Of a stretch of DNA of 64,000 nt, positions 35,825 to 46,719 are shown piece by piece. This DNA comes from Tamarix chinensis (Eukaryota > Streptophyta > Magnoliopsida > Caryophyllales > Tamaricaceae). Every line of letters starts with the position of its first letter. Position 1 is the stretch's first letter. The notes below the pieces were generated by a model. That model did not search any database, was not told the origin of the DNA, and saw only the letters and a program-made list of their open reading frames with translations. The DNA lies in assembly GCA_030549775.1 (NCBI GenBank), contig CM060180.1:28716590-28780589 (forward strand), in the 5' to 3' direction. The translations under genes were made by a program, and so were the position numbers.

Positions 35825-37219
35825 TCAAATGGACCATGAACCAACTGGGGAAGGAGGGGTCTCCCACACATCAAACACATTCTCTTCACTGTGAAGAGCA
35901 AACAGTCTATCCCCACCTATGGAAAAATCACAGATAGAACCTCCATATCCCCTCCTAAGCCTGGAAGTCAAAACACAATCTGGACCAGAGAAGACAGAGA
36001 TGCAGTCATTCATGGAAGAAAATAGCTGCCCCTGATGCAAAGCCAGCTTAGGATAACAAGGCTCATCATCAGGCACCTTCCCTTTCATTAATTTACTCCT
36101 TGAGCTCCACCTCACACTAGATGCCGCGCTTCTCAAGTCCATAAACCCTAAATCCTCGTACTCGTTCACGACACATATGGAACCAGTATCTTCCATGGCG
36201 ATGGCGTCGCGTACCCGCTTATCATCCATAGCTCCAATATCCGACCAAGACCAAACCATACTTTTTACTCTGAAATCCAATATACTGATGTAACAGTTAT
36301 CTTTCCTGGGAAACAAGGTGGCAACCAACAGACAATTACTGCCAGTCAGCCACTGCAGCTTGTCAGCTTCACCTAGAGACCAACCTAGCGGTTCGTAGAA
36401 GAAATCAATCTGTTGGCCTGTCATTTGATCCCACACGCCTATTCCGTATTCATTGCTTCGACCCTTACAGCTGGAAAATATCTTGTAATCCGGGCTGAAA
36501 CTCAACGCCCCGGCGGTGAAGCTCTTGACCTGACTGTCATGTGAGACTTGAAATTTATGCCTGAGCCCACCGCTGAAAGAGTCAAACAAACCCATCCCGC
36601 CATCTGCTCTGCCTAACCTCTCACAGGCACTGACGACTATATGTTCTGAACCAATCCAACCAACATCATTCACTATCTGATAATCAAGATTGATAGGAGG
36701 GTGTTCTTCCAACATCCAGTCATAAACATGGACCATACAGCCGTGCGCCACACAACAGCCACCGTCAGGACCTGCACGGATGGCAGTCCCGTCACCCGGT
36801 GCACGGCCCGTGATGGACTGCAAGTGCCTGAGCCTGTTGCCGTCGAGAGAACCCCATTTTGCTGAACGGACGTGATCGAAGAGGCCGTAAAACTGGGCTT
36901 CCTTGTATAGAAGCCGATCGGAAAGGCCTGGAGGGATGCAGAGTTCCCCTGTTCGGAGAAGGTCGAGGAGGACGCCGAAACAATCTGGGTTCCGGTCAAT
37001 GAAGTATTCCGTTTGATTACGATCATCGTGAGGAGTGTAGCTGTTGTTGTCTGATGGTGATGATGAAGAGGGTCGTAGCTGAAGGTTCCAATCATCATCG
37101 AAAAATGCTCCGAAGAAGGAATGGCGGCCTGCATTCGCTAAGGTTGTGGACGTTGTTTCGAATAGTCTTCCTCCGACGTTAAATTTGATTCTGTCATTCT
37201 GACGACGACTACCGATCAT
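35825..37219 (-). CDS. BTB/POZ (T1-type) protein with beta-propeller-like C-terminus, At4g30940-like
   Basis: Single-exon gene of 464 residues. Residues ~9-120 form a potassium-channel-tetramerisation-type BTB domain: IKFNVGGRLFETT at the start, then FFIDRNPDCFGVLLDLLRTG-like sequence (here YFIDRNPDCFGVLLDLLRTG). The remaining ~330 residues resemble the WD40/YVTN-like half of Arabidopsis At4g30940, At2g24240 and At5g41330, with repeated hydrophobic strands and motifs such as GIGVWDQMTGQ and VFDVWETPP. BTB proteins often act as CUL3 ubiquitin-ligase adaptors; no substrate or partner is known from the sequence. The frame is open a further 29 codons upstream, but that extension is driven by an A/T tract and encodes a phenylalanine run, so MIGSRRQ at 37219 is preferred. 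It converges on FAD6. Confidence 0.93.
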   Translation of the reverse strand: MIGSRRQNDRIKFNVGGRLFETTSTTLANAGRHSFFGAFFDDDWNLQLRPSSSSPSDNNSYTPHDDRNQTEYFIDRNPDCFGVLLDLLRTGELCIPPGLSDRLLYKEAQFYGLFDHVRSAKWGSLDGNRLRHLQSITGRAPGDGTAIRAGPDGGCCVAHGCMVHVYDWMLEEHPPINLDYQIVNDVGWIGSEHIVVSACERLGRADGGMGLFDSFSGGLRHKFQVSHDSQVKSFTAGALSFSPDYKIFSSCKGRSNEYGIGVWDQMTGQQIDFFYEPLGWSLGEADKLQWLTGSNCLLVATLFPRKDNCYISILDFRVKSMVWSWSDIGAMDDKRVRDAIAMEDTGSICVVNEYEDLGFMDLRSAASSVRWSSRSKLMKGKVPDDEPCYPKLALHQGQLFSSMNDCISVFSGPDCVLTSRLRRGYGGSICDFSIGGDRLFALHSEENVFDVWETPPSPVGSWSI

Positions 37220-37373
37220 TTTTATGAAAAAAAAAAAGAAAAAAAAATTTCCTGATCTTTTTGAATTGAATTGGAAGGAAAATTCACAGGACGTGGGAGA
37301 TCCCAAATGGAAGGAAAGGGTTTTTGAAGCGAATGCTACTAGGTAACCGGAAACCCGGAAGGCTTTTGAATTG

Positions 37374-37384
37374 AATATATATTA
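37374..37384 (-). promoter_or_regulatory. possible TATA box of BTB gene
   Basis: The minus strand reads TAATATATATT, about 155 bp before the start codon at 37219. The position suits a plant core promoter with a ~120-base leader that includes the A-rich tract. Judged by motif and spacing only. Confidence 0.3.
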
Positions 37385-37857
37385 CGCGTATTACGGAGAT
37401 TGGAGAAATGGCGAAGAGGACGCAGAGGGGGCAGAGACGGCGTTGAGGCGAATTTGAACTGGTATTTAATGGAGGCGTTCTGGATCAAATCCGGAAGGTA
37501 AAGAAGAAAACTAAAATGGAGCAGAAGAAGCCGTCAAACGGGATGGTGGAGTTGACCACGAAGTAGGACCAAAGCGAGAAGTAGAAGAGGCGTGAGCTGC
37601 GCTGATGTACGGGGGAGGGAGGTCGGATTGATGAAATTGATGAGAGGTGATTGAGGGCACGATCGGGAGTGCAGAAAAAGGAACAGGATGTTGTTGATAA
37701 TGATGATGAGAACGACGAGGAGTACGATTTTTTAACAATACTTGGTATAATTATAACCGCTTTCTTTCAGAGAAAATTGACCAGCTGATTTGAAATGGTT
37801 GGGTTTGTTGTGCTGTTGGGTAATGTTCAAGTTAAGGAACGTCTGATAATTAATTTG

Positions 37858-38041
37858 CTCCCACCGTGTCTGTAGTAAATTTTTAATTTTTCTTAAATTA
37901 TACTATAGTATGAGACATATAAAAAATGATTATATTTATATTAAAAACAATTTTTCTTTTTATCAATATATACTAAAAGACGTTAATTGTCAAAGTTTTC
38001 AATGAACTTAAGAGTCAAGTTATTCTTACTTACGGATGCAG
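37858..38041. mobile_element. decayed Stowaway-like MITE
   Basis: Starts CTCCCACCG and ends with the complement of CTGCATCCG followed by TA. The interior shares words (TATTTATATTAAAA, CAATATATACTAAAAGA) with the MITE at 41994-42224, so both belong to one family. The left TA is not preserved. Confidence 0.4.
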
Positions 38042-38749
38042 TATTGTTCTTTTTAATTGTACTTTTTAAGCCGTTAATATATTTCAATTCGTATGATTGT
38101 TATTTTTGAGAATTTTAAATTATTTTTATCTTTTATTGTAATTTAATGTATTTTTTTTTGAAAAATTGAAGAATTATTAAAATATTTATATATATCAAAC
38201 TATTAATATAAGTCAAGTTATTTATTCTACGTTTCAATATATTATTATTATTTATCAAACAAATCCATATATATAGATATGGCCTTAAAAAGGGTTTTCA
38301 ATTATTCTCTGCCCTCATGGCAATCGCCCTACTTTACTATCGAAGTGGGGGGGGGGGGGGGAAGAGAGCTGGTGTGGTGGCACACACAAAGTGGAGCAGT
38401 TAAAATTTGACTCTTTCTTTTTCATCCATATCCCGGTGGCTTCTTCCTCGTTTCTAAACCAAACCCCTCCAAAGAAGGAAGAAGAAAAAGAAGATAAAAA
38501 AGAAAAAGAATGAGGCTTTCTTTTCTTTTACTTTCTTTTGCCTGTTTTCATCTCTCTCACTCTCTGTCTCTCTTAACCTTTGGTCTCAATCTGATAAAGT
38601 CCGTGTCTTTGTTTTAATAGCTCTTCCCAATCTTAATATATAGTCTGTCACTCAGGTGCATAACAGATCACCGCTAAGGACATCTTCTTCCTCAACGCAT
38701 TGAGTGAAATCATGCTTTTCTTGTATGGCCTGTTGTTGCAACGGTTTTA

Positions 38750-38767
38750 TTATATGGCGCCATATAA
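38750..38767. repeat. 18-bp perfect palindrome
   Basis: TTATATGGCGCCATATAA reads the same on both strands. It is an isolated GC-core palindrome in AT-rich DNA, with no gene assigned next to it. Confidence 0.9.
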
Positions 38768-40409
38768 AATCATCCTACACGTCATCACGATGATTTTTTT
38801 GTTGATCCTCGGTATGGATTTTCATGTCATGACATATTTATATAAGTTGTTATTTTCAAACAAATCACTTGTTAGGCTAATGTAATTTATTTATTTTTTA
38901 ACCGCGCGCCAAGTACTATGTCCATGATGCTATATTAGTTGTCATGTGGAATGTTTAAACGAAGAACTATATATATGACATGCAGATCACATCCTGCATG
39001 AGTTAGTGTGTCATTCCATGATAAATATAGAGGCGCCACATAACCTATATACTAATTTATTATGTAATAATGTGATATGGTATGTATTTAATAGCTAATT
39101 ACCACCTAACTAAGTTACTTTCACAACAAATCTTTTAAATTCTTTAGCCTACAAAAAAATAATAAAGATATCATATATTTATATAATTATATGACATATT
39201 TTATCTTATTTTTTCAGCTACTTCTGAATAAGTCTTCGCTAAACTCGTTATGTTAATTAGTATGACTTTGGTCGATGAATTAATTTTTGACACTACATAG
39301 ATGATTCATAGTATTATATATATTATAATAAAACAAACAAGTGCTACTTTTTTAAAATTTATGATTCATATCAGCTTACATTCACAATCATTAGTTCTTA
39401 ACTATGGACGGAAATAAACTGAGTTTGCGTGTAAAGAGGAAAAGGGTTTTTCAACACGGCGATTGATGACACAATAATTGTCGTCGAGTGTTAACAATAA
39501 CTTATCGTTAATCGGTAGTTAGGGGTCATCAGCAACAGCAAAGAATTGAGCCCTAAGTTTGCCTGCCACTATGTTTTCAAGATTTGAGCGTGCTGCCTCG
39601 TCGGCTAAGCCGACGTGTTTCTCTCAACGTCTTCAAAACCCTCCTTTGACTTAATTCCAGCAAGTCCGACCGTTCATCAACGCGCAGCTGACTTAGACTA
39701 GCACGCAAGACTACGTAAAGCCGTTGCAGATTGACATAAAAGCTCCTCCATGTATAGGTACTGTCACTTTCGGGGGTTTTTTTTTATAGAAAAAAACATT
39801 AAAAAAATATTATTTTAATTTAGTTATTTAATTTCTAAATAGAGATAAAGTGCAAAAAAAGTTCTTACGGTTAAAAAAATAAAAGAGATAATGATAAATA
39901 TAGAAATTGGTATTTAACAAAGTCAAAACAAAATTATATATATATATATATATCTCTGTGTGTGAAGTTACACTCTTTTGACTACTAAAATACCAATATG
40001 TTGTGATAGTAGTAATCTATAAGCTTACTTGAGGTACTTCGTACTAGTAAAATATAGCGTATATAAAATATAACAAGTTTATAATTATATTGTTATTAGT
40101 TATTACTGCACTCATAAAATTTAAATACAAGATAGTATCTTCATATGAATTTTATAGATATGCATGCTATATTGCTATATATATAGCATAAAGAAGTAAA
40201 ATTTATGACAGCTTTTTTTGGGGGGGGGGGGAAGGTAAGTTATGTAATTTTCTTTCCTTTTTCAAGTTATAGTATAATAGAGGTCCTGCGTACTTGCTTA
40301 TTACTGGCAAGAAAAAGGAATATTTTATCTAAATATATAGCAATATATAATGGAGCTAAATAAAAAAATGTTAGCAATGGATGCCTAACATAATTTATGG
40401 TAGTTAGTT

Positions 40410-41395
40410 AAAAATACACATCCGGTATATGATATAATGTGAAATGTACATCTTCTATAAATAAATACACATCTTATAGTTGTAAATTTACATCTTCGAT
40501 TAACAATACATATCTTCCTAATATTTATAACATTTGTATTACCCTTATAAGGCATTTATTCACTGATATAAATTTGCATTTATTGATATAAGATGTGCAT
40601 TTGTCAATATAAGACATGCATTTACAATTATAAGATGCAAATTTATGGATATGAGATGTGTATGTGTTGATGTCAGATGTACAATAAATATGTGTATTAT
40701 TTCCAATAAGATGTGCATTTATAATACATATATTCATCTCTTTTTGTTTTATAAATAAATGGTGTGTGTTTATATTTGGAAGATGTGCATTTTATTTCAT
40801 AAGATGTGTCTCCATTTCAATAAAATGTGTATTTATAACACATATATTTGTCCCTTATTGTTTTATAAACAAAGGATATTATAAGATGGACATCTGACAA
40901 TATAATGTGTATTTATTATTATAAGACGTGCATTTTATTTTTATGATACGTGGCATTGTTGAGATAAAATATGTCTTTATAACAATCAAATGTGTATTGT
41001 TTCTAATAAGGTGTGTATTTATATCTGAAAGATGTGTACTTTTTTAATAAAATGTGTGTTTTTGCTAAGGATTTAGCTTGAAAATGCGTATCTTTTTGGA
41101 AAAGATGTGTATTATTTTAAAGGAAAGTTTAATAAATTTATAAAAATGTTACCATGTTCGCCATATTCTTAAGGAGAATGTGTATTTTACCGTAGAAGAT
41201 GAATATTCGTGAGTAAAAGACGTGTGTAAATATAAACAAAAGATGTGTATTGTTTTGATAGAAATTTCAGTAAATTTATAAAAATATCATCGCATTCACC
41301 ATATTTTTAAGGGAAATATGTATTTTACTATAAAAGATGTGAATTCATGCATAAAAGATGTGTATTCATAGACAAATGATGTGTAAAATTATAAC
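40410..41395. repeat. degenerate AAGATGTGTATTT minisatellite with a strand switch
   Basis: The word AAGATGTGNATTTAT and close variants recur dozens of times at 20-60 base spacing from about 40560 to 41390. The first 110 bases or so (40410-40520) carry the same word reverse-complemented (ACACATCTTATAG, ACATCTTCTATAA). The array therefore changes strand near 40520. No open reading frame. Confidence 0.7.
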
Positions 41396-41993
41396 ATTAT
41401 TACTGCCATTATTCACATAAAATTACAAATTTGCTTGGTAGCAGCAAGCTACTAGTAGCACCATACTTGTTGCTAATAATAACACCATTTGAATTTCACA
41501 TGATAACTAAGTAATAAAGATATCATTCTCCTAATACTAACAAATGAGGTCCTACAAATTCATCATTTGATGTGGAAGCATCTAAGGAATCCTCAAATTT
41601 ATCTTTTGTGGATTATTATTCATGCAGTCCTAAAGTTCTTGAAAGTGCTTTGCATGTTTATCACACTTTCTTGAATTAATGTTGAAGATTAGATACTTTC
41701 TTGAAAGATTGAAGATCACACGTGTATAATGCATGAATATATGTTGAGAATGAGTTTAATCACATGAAGATTACTACTTGTGCTCTTCAAATTGATTCCC
41801 CACTAGTGAAATTTTCTGTGTGTTTCTTATTATGATCCTTTAAATATCATCTATGTGAGGTATTAAAAGTTACACTTTCTACATATGCATACTACCACCA
41901 AAATCAACATCCTTATTCTACCGTCATTCATGTTTTCTTAACAATTCAATCCACCATATTTGAGTGTCTTCTTCGTGATCCATATAAGTATTA

Positions 41994-42224
41994 CTCCCTC
42001 CACATGTAAAGACAAGTCACCTCATATGACAATGATAATCTTTTACATATAATTTCTCTTAAAATATAATATATTATGATATAAAAATAATTATCATATT
42101 TATATTAAAATATATTTTAATATTATTATTTGTTTATAGTTTGTATCAATATATATTAAAAAATATTAATAATCAAAGTTTGTGTTCAAGTTATGATGTG
42201 CCTTACTTTTACGTACTAAGATAG
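41994..42224. mobile_element. Stowaway-like MITE
   Basis: Starts CTCCCTCCACATGTAAAGAC and ends with the complement of CTATCTTAGTACGTAAAAG. TA flanks both ends (41992-41993 and 42225-42226). The AT-rich 231-bp interior resembles the element at 37858-38041. Confidence 0.7.
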
Positions 42225-42327
42225 TAATAACTTTACATATATAATTTGTTTAAGTCTCCATAAGAAGTATATAAATGAATCTTAAGAAGAAAGATTTAAT
42301 TCAAAACAAGTTATGCATAATCAAATA

Positions 42328-42561
42328 CTCCACCTATTTTGTAATATGAGGCATTAAATGTTAAATAAAAAGTTATCTACATTTACTAATATATCATCAT
42401 ATTAAATTTCATACCCTTAATCATTTGATTGGAAAGAGAATATCATAAGGTTAGAATTGAAATCAAATAAGCAATTAATTGTTGATATTTTTCATAAAAT
42501 GACTTATATTATGAAATAAAGTTAGAAACTTAATATGTCTTATATTATTAAATAAATGGGG
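42328..42561. mobile_element. Stowaway-like MITE
   Basis: Starts CTCCACCTATTTTGTAATAT and ends with the complement of CCCCATTTATTTAATAATAT, flanked by TA on both sides (42326-42327 and 42562-42563). 234 bp, noncoding. It lies 103 bp from the previous MITE and is a different family by sequence. Confidence 0.7.
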
Positions 42562-42569
42562 TAAAAACC

Positions 42570-44173
42570 AGGAGCCTGTTTGTTTTAACTTAACAAAAGT
42601 AGTTTTTTGTATAATTAATTATAAAAAGTTATTTTAGATTAATATTACTGTTTGGCTTCACTTTATAAAAGTTATTTTTAAAATTAATTCCTTAAAACTA
42701 CTTATTATAAGCTAAAATTAATAAGTAGCTTTAACCTACTTTTACTAATCATTTTTGTAGTAGTGCGGCACGGTAATGTTTTCAGTAAAATTTTCGTTTA
42801 AAACATATCACGTCGTTTGGGGACAACAAATGGGACTGGGATAGAGCGTGTTTGATTAACCTAGCTTGTTTCAATTGGTTTACATCAATTACGGGAAAAA
42901 TAACTCTATTTTATACACAGATAAGCATGGATGGAATTCAAATATTCTGGCCGTACGTACGCGAGTGGAAACAAAGTCCATGGAGCCCCGACCTGCAGGT
43001 GCATTGATTCGACATGAGTAGTAGTCTGCTGCTGCTGGGTAGTAGTATTACTATTGAGTGCTTGTTTGACAGAAAAATAGTGAGAGTGAGAAAAAGTATT
43101 TGTTTATATATTTTAAATTTATTATATAGCATATTTAAATTTAAAAAAAGTAAAAAATATTTATTGTAGATTTTCATTTAATTTAAAATAAATATTTTAA
43201 TAAAATTATTATTATTATTATTAAATATTTAATATAAAAAATATAAAATAAAAAGAATTTTTTTCTTCCTCTATTTCCCGTTAAAAAGTTGCCTCATCTC
43301 ATCCGTAATAATCCGATCCTACTTTGAACTTCTTCCATTGATTTTTCCAACTACGTACTTGTCCTTTTTGTCCAAAAGCAAGATTAATGAATGAATTCAT
43401 GAATGAATGAGAGAGAGAGAGAGAGAGAGAGAGCTGTGTGTCTGTTGTGGCTCGTCAGTCCATCAGTCATCTCGGTTTTCCATTAGGCCGCAAGTCTTAC
43501 TGGCGGCCAAGGTATGGAATCCGGTGTTAGGCCGCAAGTCTTACTGGCGGCCAAGGTATGGAATCCGATGCTTCAAAAGATAGAAACCAAGGAGAGTTAT
43601 GAGTCGTCAGAAGCAATGGTAGACCAAGGAGAGTTATGGTGGGTTGGAATTCGGCGCAAGCTCCTGAAGATAAAGGGGAAGGAAGAACCCTATCACTCTG
43701 AGATATAATGGAAAAGAATGTTTATTGCATAATATAAACTTTGATAATTGTCACTATTTGATTTTTAGATGTTTGTGAATTTTATAAAGTTTGTTTAGTG
43801 GTTGTTCATAATTTTTTTTAATAAGTTTATAATTTTTAGTACTTTGTAATATCTTTATATTTTTTTATACTTGTTAATGTTTCATATGCTTTTTAATATT
43901 TAATATTACATAATTTATATAGTAATTATTACTGAAAGATATATATAGGAAGATAAAAACTAAAGATGGAAAAGAAAAAGTAATTTTGTAGGAAAATGAA
44001 AACCAAACACTAATAAGGTACAATAAGTAGTTTTTTAGCATTAATCACTTATATAATAAAACTTAAAACAAATATACATTTTACTTATAAAAGTACTTTC
44101 TTAAAAGTAGATTTATAAAAGTAGTTTTTATCTAAAAGTAATTATTAATAATAAGTAATATCAAACGACACCT
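42570..44173. mobile_element. nested TIR element(s) carrying gene-like sequence
   Basis: The outer ends read AGGAGCCTGTTTG (left) and, reverse-complemented, AGGTGTCGTTTG (right). Both continue into TTAC/AAAAGTAGTTTT-type words over roughly 100 bases, so long imperfect terminal inverted repeats are likely. A second pair of ends (GAGTGCTTGTTTGACAG near 43055; complement TTAGTGTTTGGTTTTC near 44012) suggests an element nested inside. Between them, 43260-43710 is GC-richer than all surroundings and includes a 64-codon open frame (43514-43708) with no family I recognise. It could be a captured host gene fragment. Target duplications were not identified, so the superfamily is open. Confidence 0.4.
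43483..43570. repeat. 44-bp perfect tandem duplication
   Basis: A 44-bp unit starting TTAGGCCGCAAGTCTTAC occurs twice, at 43483 and 43527, with at most one difference at the end. Near-identity means the duplication is recent. It lies in the gene-like segment of the TIR element. Confidence 0.92.
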
Positions 44174-46719
44174 AGATTGTCAAAAGGTAAGTATGACCAA
44201 TATAATTAATCAAATAATCATGTAAGTGTGATTAGAATCCAATCAATTTTGTTTTTTATACACACGTACATAAGAAAGAATGAGTTGTGAGCAAAAAAAT
44301 GAAAGTAATGGACTAATGATCATTGATGATCTATATCAACAACCTTTAACTTTTCATAGAAAAGAACCTCAAATTTATTAATAAATGTAAATAATTAATA
44401 ATAATCATGTGGAGGTATTAGTATCACCATCAAAACAACAACACCAATTCGTAAGAAAAAAATGTCAAACTGTAATTTAGAAATGTGCAGCTTAAACATA
44501 TAGTATCAATATAGAATAAAAACAATAATATAAGAATGTTTTATGTATATAATTAAATAAAGTATTAGTATGATGTTTATTAGTCACATACCCCATAAGT
44601 AATTAATGACATTAAATTGAAAGAAAAAGGGGAAAAATTAGAAAAATGTTTTGTATTAATTTAAAGGATGGGTAGTTTTTAGGAAACTTCTTCACCAACC
44701 TTAAGTTATGAGATAAAGTAGTTATTACTCACTCCAATTCATAATATAATGCCTATAATTTTTTATAATTTATTTCACAATATAAGGCCTATTATAAAAA
44801 GTACAAAGCATTAGATGATTTATTACTTCTTTTGCCCCTTTATTTGCATTGGTATTTATAGATAAAGTTATAATATTAATTAGAGAAACATAATTAATGT
44901 AAGAGCATATTAGTTAGTTTAGGTGTCAATATTTATAAAATTAGAGAAACAAAATTAATGGTGAAACATAAGACAATAGCGGTAAAATATGATGACAATT
45001 ATGATGAAACATGACATGTTAGTTTTGTAAAAGATATCATAACTAGCATCGGTGAAATATAACAACAATTATAGTAAAACATGTAACAAATTATGGTGAA
45101 GTATGGAGACAACAGTGGTGAAACATGACTCAATAGTTGTGAAATATGAAAATAATTATGAGAAAGTGTGAGAAGTTGGTTTTTCTAAGAAAATCATAAC
45201 ATTGTTGAAATATAACAATGATTACGATAAAATATGAATACATGAAGGAAAAAATGGAGAAATATGAAGGTAACAGTAGTGAAAGATAAACACAATAATC
45301 ATAAAATATGAAAACAATTATGATGAAGCATGAAACTTTATTATTTTTTCAGAAGAAACACAAATAACGTTGGTAAAATATGACAATAAATTTGGTGAAA
45401 TATAGAAGCAAATATGATTAAAAATAAACATAATAATGGTGAAACAGAAGTGCAAGAATGATGAAATCAATTATACTATTAAATGTATAACAAAAATAGG
45501 GGAAACATAATTGCAAGTATGGTGAACCATATAACAATATATGACATACAATATTTTTTAAGTTATAAGTATATCAATATTAATTTATATTTGTAGAGAA
45601 AAATTTTAGAAATATAATGGAATAATTTTTTAATAATCATAATTAAAGATAAAATAATTTAAAAAAGTATATAAAAAAACTTACCTAATAATTGGTTATA
45701 CAATGTACACCATATAACCAATTACAAGGTAGACATTTTAGTTGTGTTGAAAAATTCCAAATACCACACAATTGTTTTAGTACCATGTTATTGGTAGACT
45801 TTTTAATATCGTAAATATCACTAAATTGGTTATTTTTTGATATCACATTTTTCTTAAGCTAACTTGAAAATTCTACGATCATTAGCACTTATTTTTTTTT
45901 ATTGGGACTATTTTGTTAATTTTAGATTTTAAGGTTATTTTCTATAAGAAATATTTATGTTTGTAAATTTGGGGAAATTTTGTTAAAATATTCAAATGTC
46001 TTGATATATATTCGTGTGTTTCATTTGATTTTTCATTCAATTTTAATCTAGTAGAGTTTGATATGGCAATACTTTAGCAAATTTTTTAAGGCATTAAATA
46101 TGTGGTATTAAAATAAAATCAATTAAAACCAATATTTTGGTGGTTGAAGTTGAAGTACTATATACCAAATATTTCAAGTATTCCCTCTCTCGATATTTGT
46201 TCACCCTTGCAACAATGGTTACACTTATAAAGTGATTTGTATTTGGCCTTACTAAGAAAATAACTTTTTGAAAATATTATAAATTTCAAAAAGTTGCTTT
46301 CAAAATTATATATTTTAGAATAAAAAACTAATCATTTAATTTTTTATTCATACTCATTTCCCAAACACTTGTACTCATTTCACAAACATTCATATGCTAT
46401 TTATTTTATGAGTAAATAAGCCACATCTCAAACTCGGCGTTCACCATTGAGAGGTTACATATTCGATGAAAATATTTTGCATAAATATCTAAGGAATGCT
46501 AGCTCTTAAGGTTTTGAAATTAATTTGATCAAGAACTTCAAGATATAACAAAACCTATGATGGTGGTCAGCAATTGTTCTTTATACATGACACATACCCT
46601 TGGTGTTCTAAAACCTTCCAAATATCCTCTTAATTCCCTCTAGGGGGTAGAATAAGAAAGCTTCTCTTTGCGAGAGTCATTTACACAATGAGAATATGTT
46701 ATATAGAAATTGAAAGGTT
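44174..46719. other. AT-rich, no gene seen; truncated MITE-like start near 44728
   Basis: Contains the minisatellite at 44940-45480 and a short hairpin (ATTGGTTAT..ATAACCAAT, about 45695-45723). A CTCACTCCAATTCATAATAT start near 44729 resembles a Stowaway end but has no visible partner. Sequence after about 46390 may be the 5' leader of the LINE that follows. Confidence 0.45.
44940..45480. repeat. GGTGAAATATGA minisatellite with ~160-bp higher-order period
   Basis: Short units like GGTGAAATATGANAACAATT recur throughout. A longer landmark (TTAGTTTTGTAAAAGATATC and variants ending CATAAC) appears near 45019, 45177 and 45338, giving a period of about 158-161 bp. Copies are strongly diverged. 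No coding potential. Confidence 0.7.

Larger units (their letters stand above)
37385..40409. other. intergenic, no gene called
   Basis: Includes the upstream region of the BTB gene (to about 37740, GC-moderate), two poly-G tracts (15 G at 38347-38361, and 12 G at 40220-40231, outside coding DNA), an AG/CT-rich segment near 38470-38580, a (TA)n run near 39936-39952, and a GC-richer patch at 39570-39740 with a small hairpin (CGTCGGC, loop TAA, GCCGACG). Short open frames show no known domain. Confidence 0.5.

Noticed and set aside
35439..35937. Short plus-strand frames in the FAD6-BTB spacer
   Set aside because: Short, without similarity, and partly antisense to the BTB gene 3' end.
37220..37306. 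N-terminal 29-residue extension of the BTB protein
   Set aside because: Made of a phenylalanine run from an A/T tract and not like relatives; the internal ATG at 37219 directly precedes the BTB domain.
40410..41395. CRISPR-like array
   Set aside because: Repeat words are degenerate, unevenly spaced and without unique spacers of constant length; the genome is a plant.
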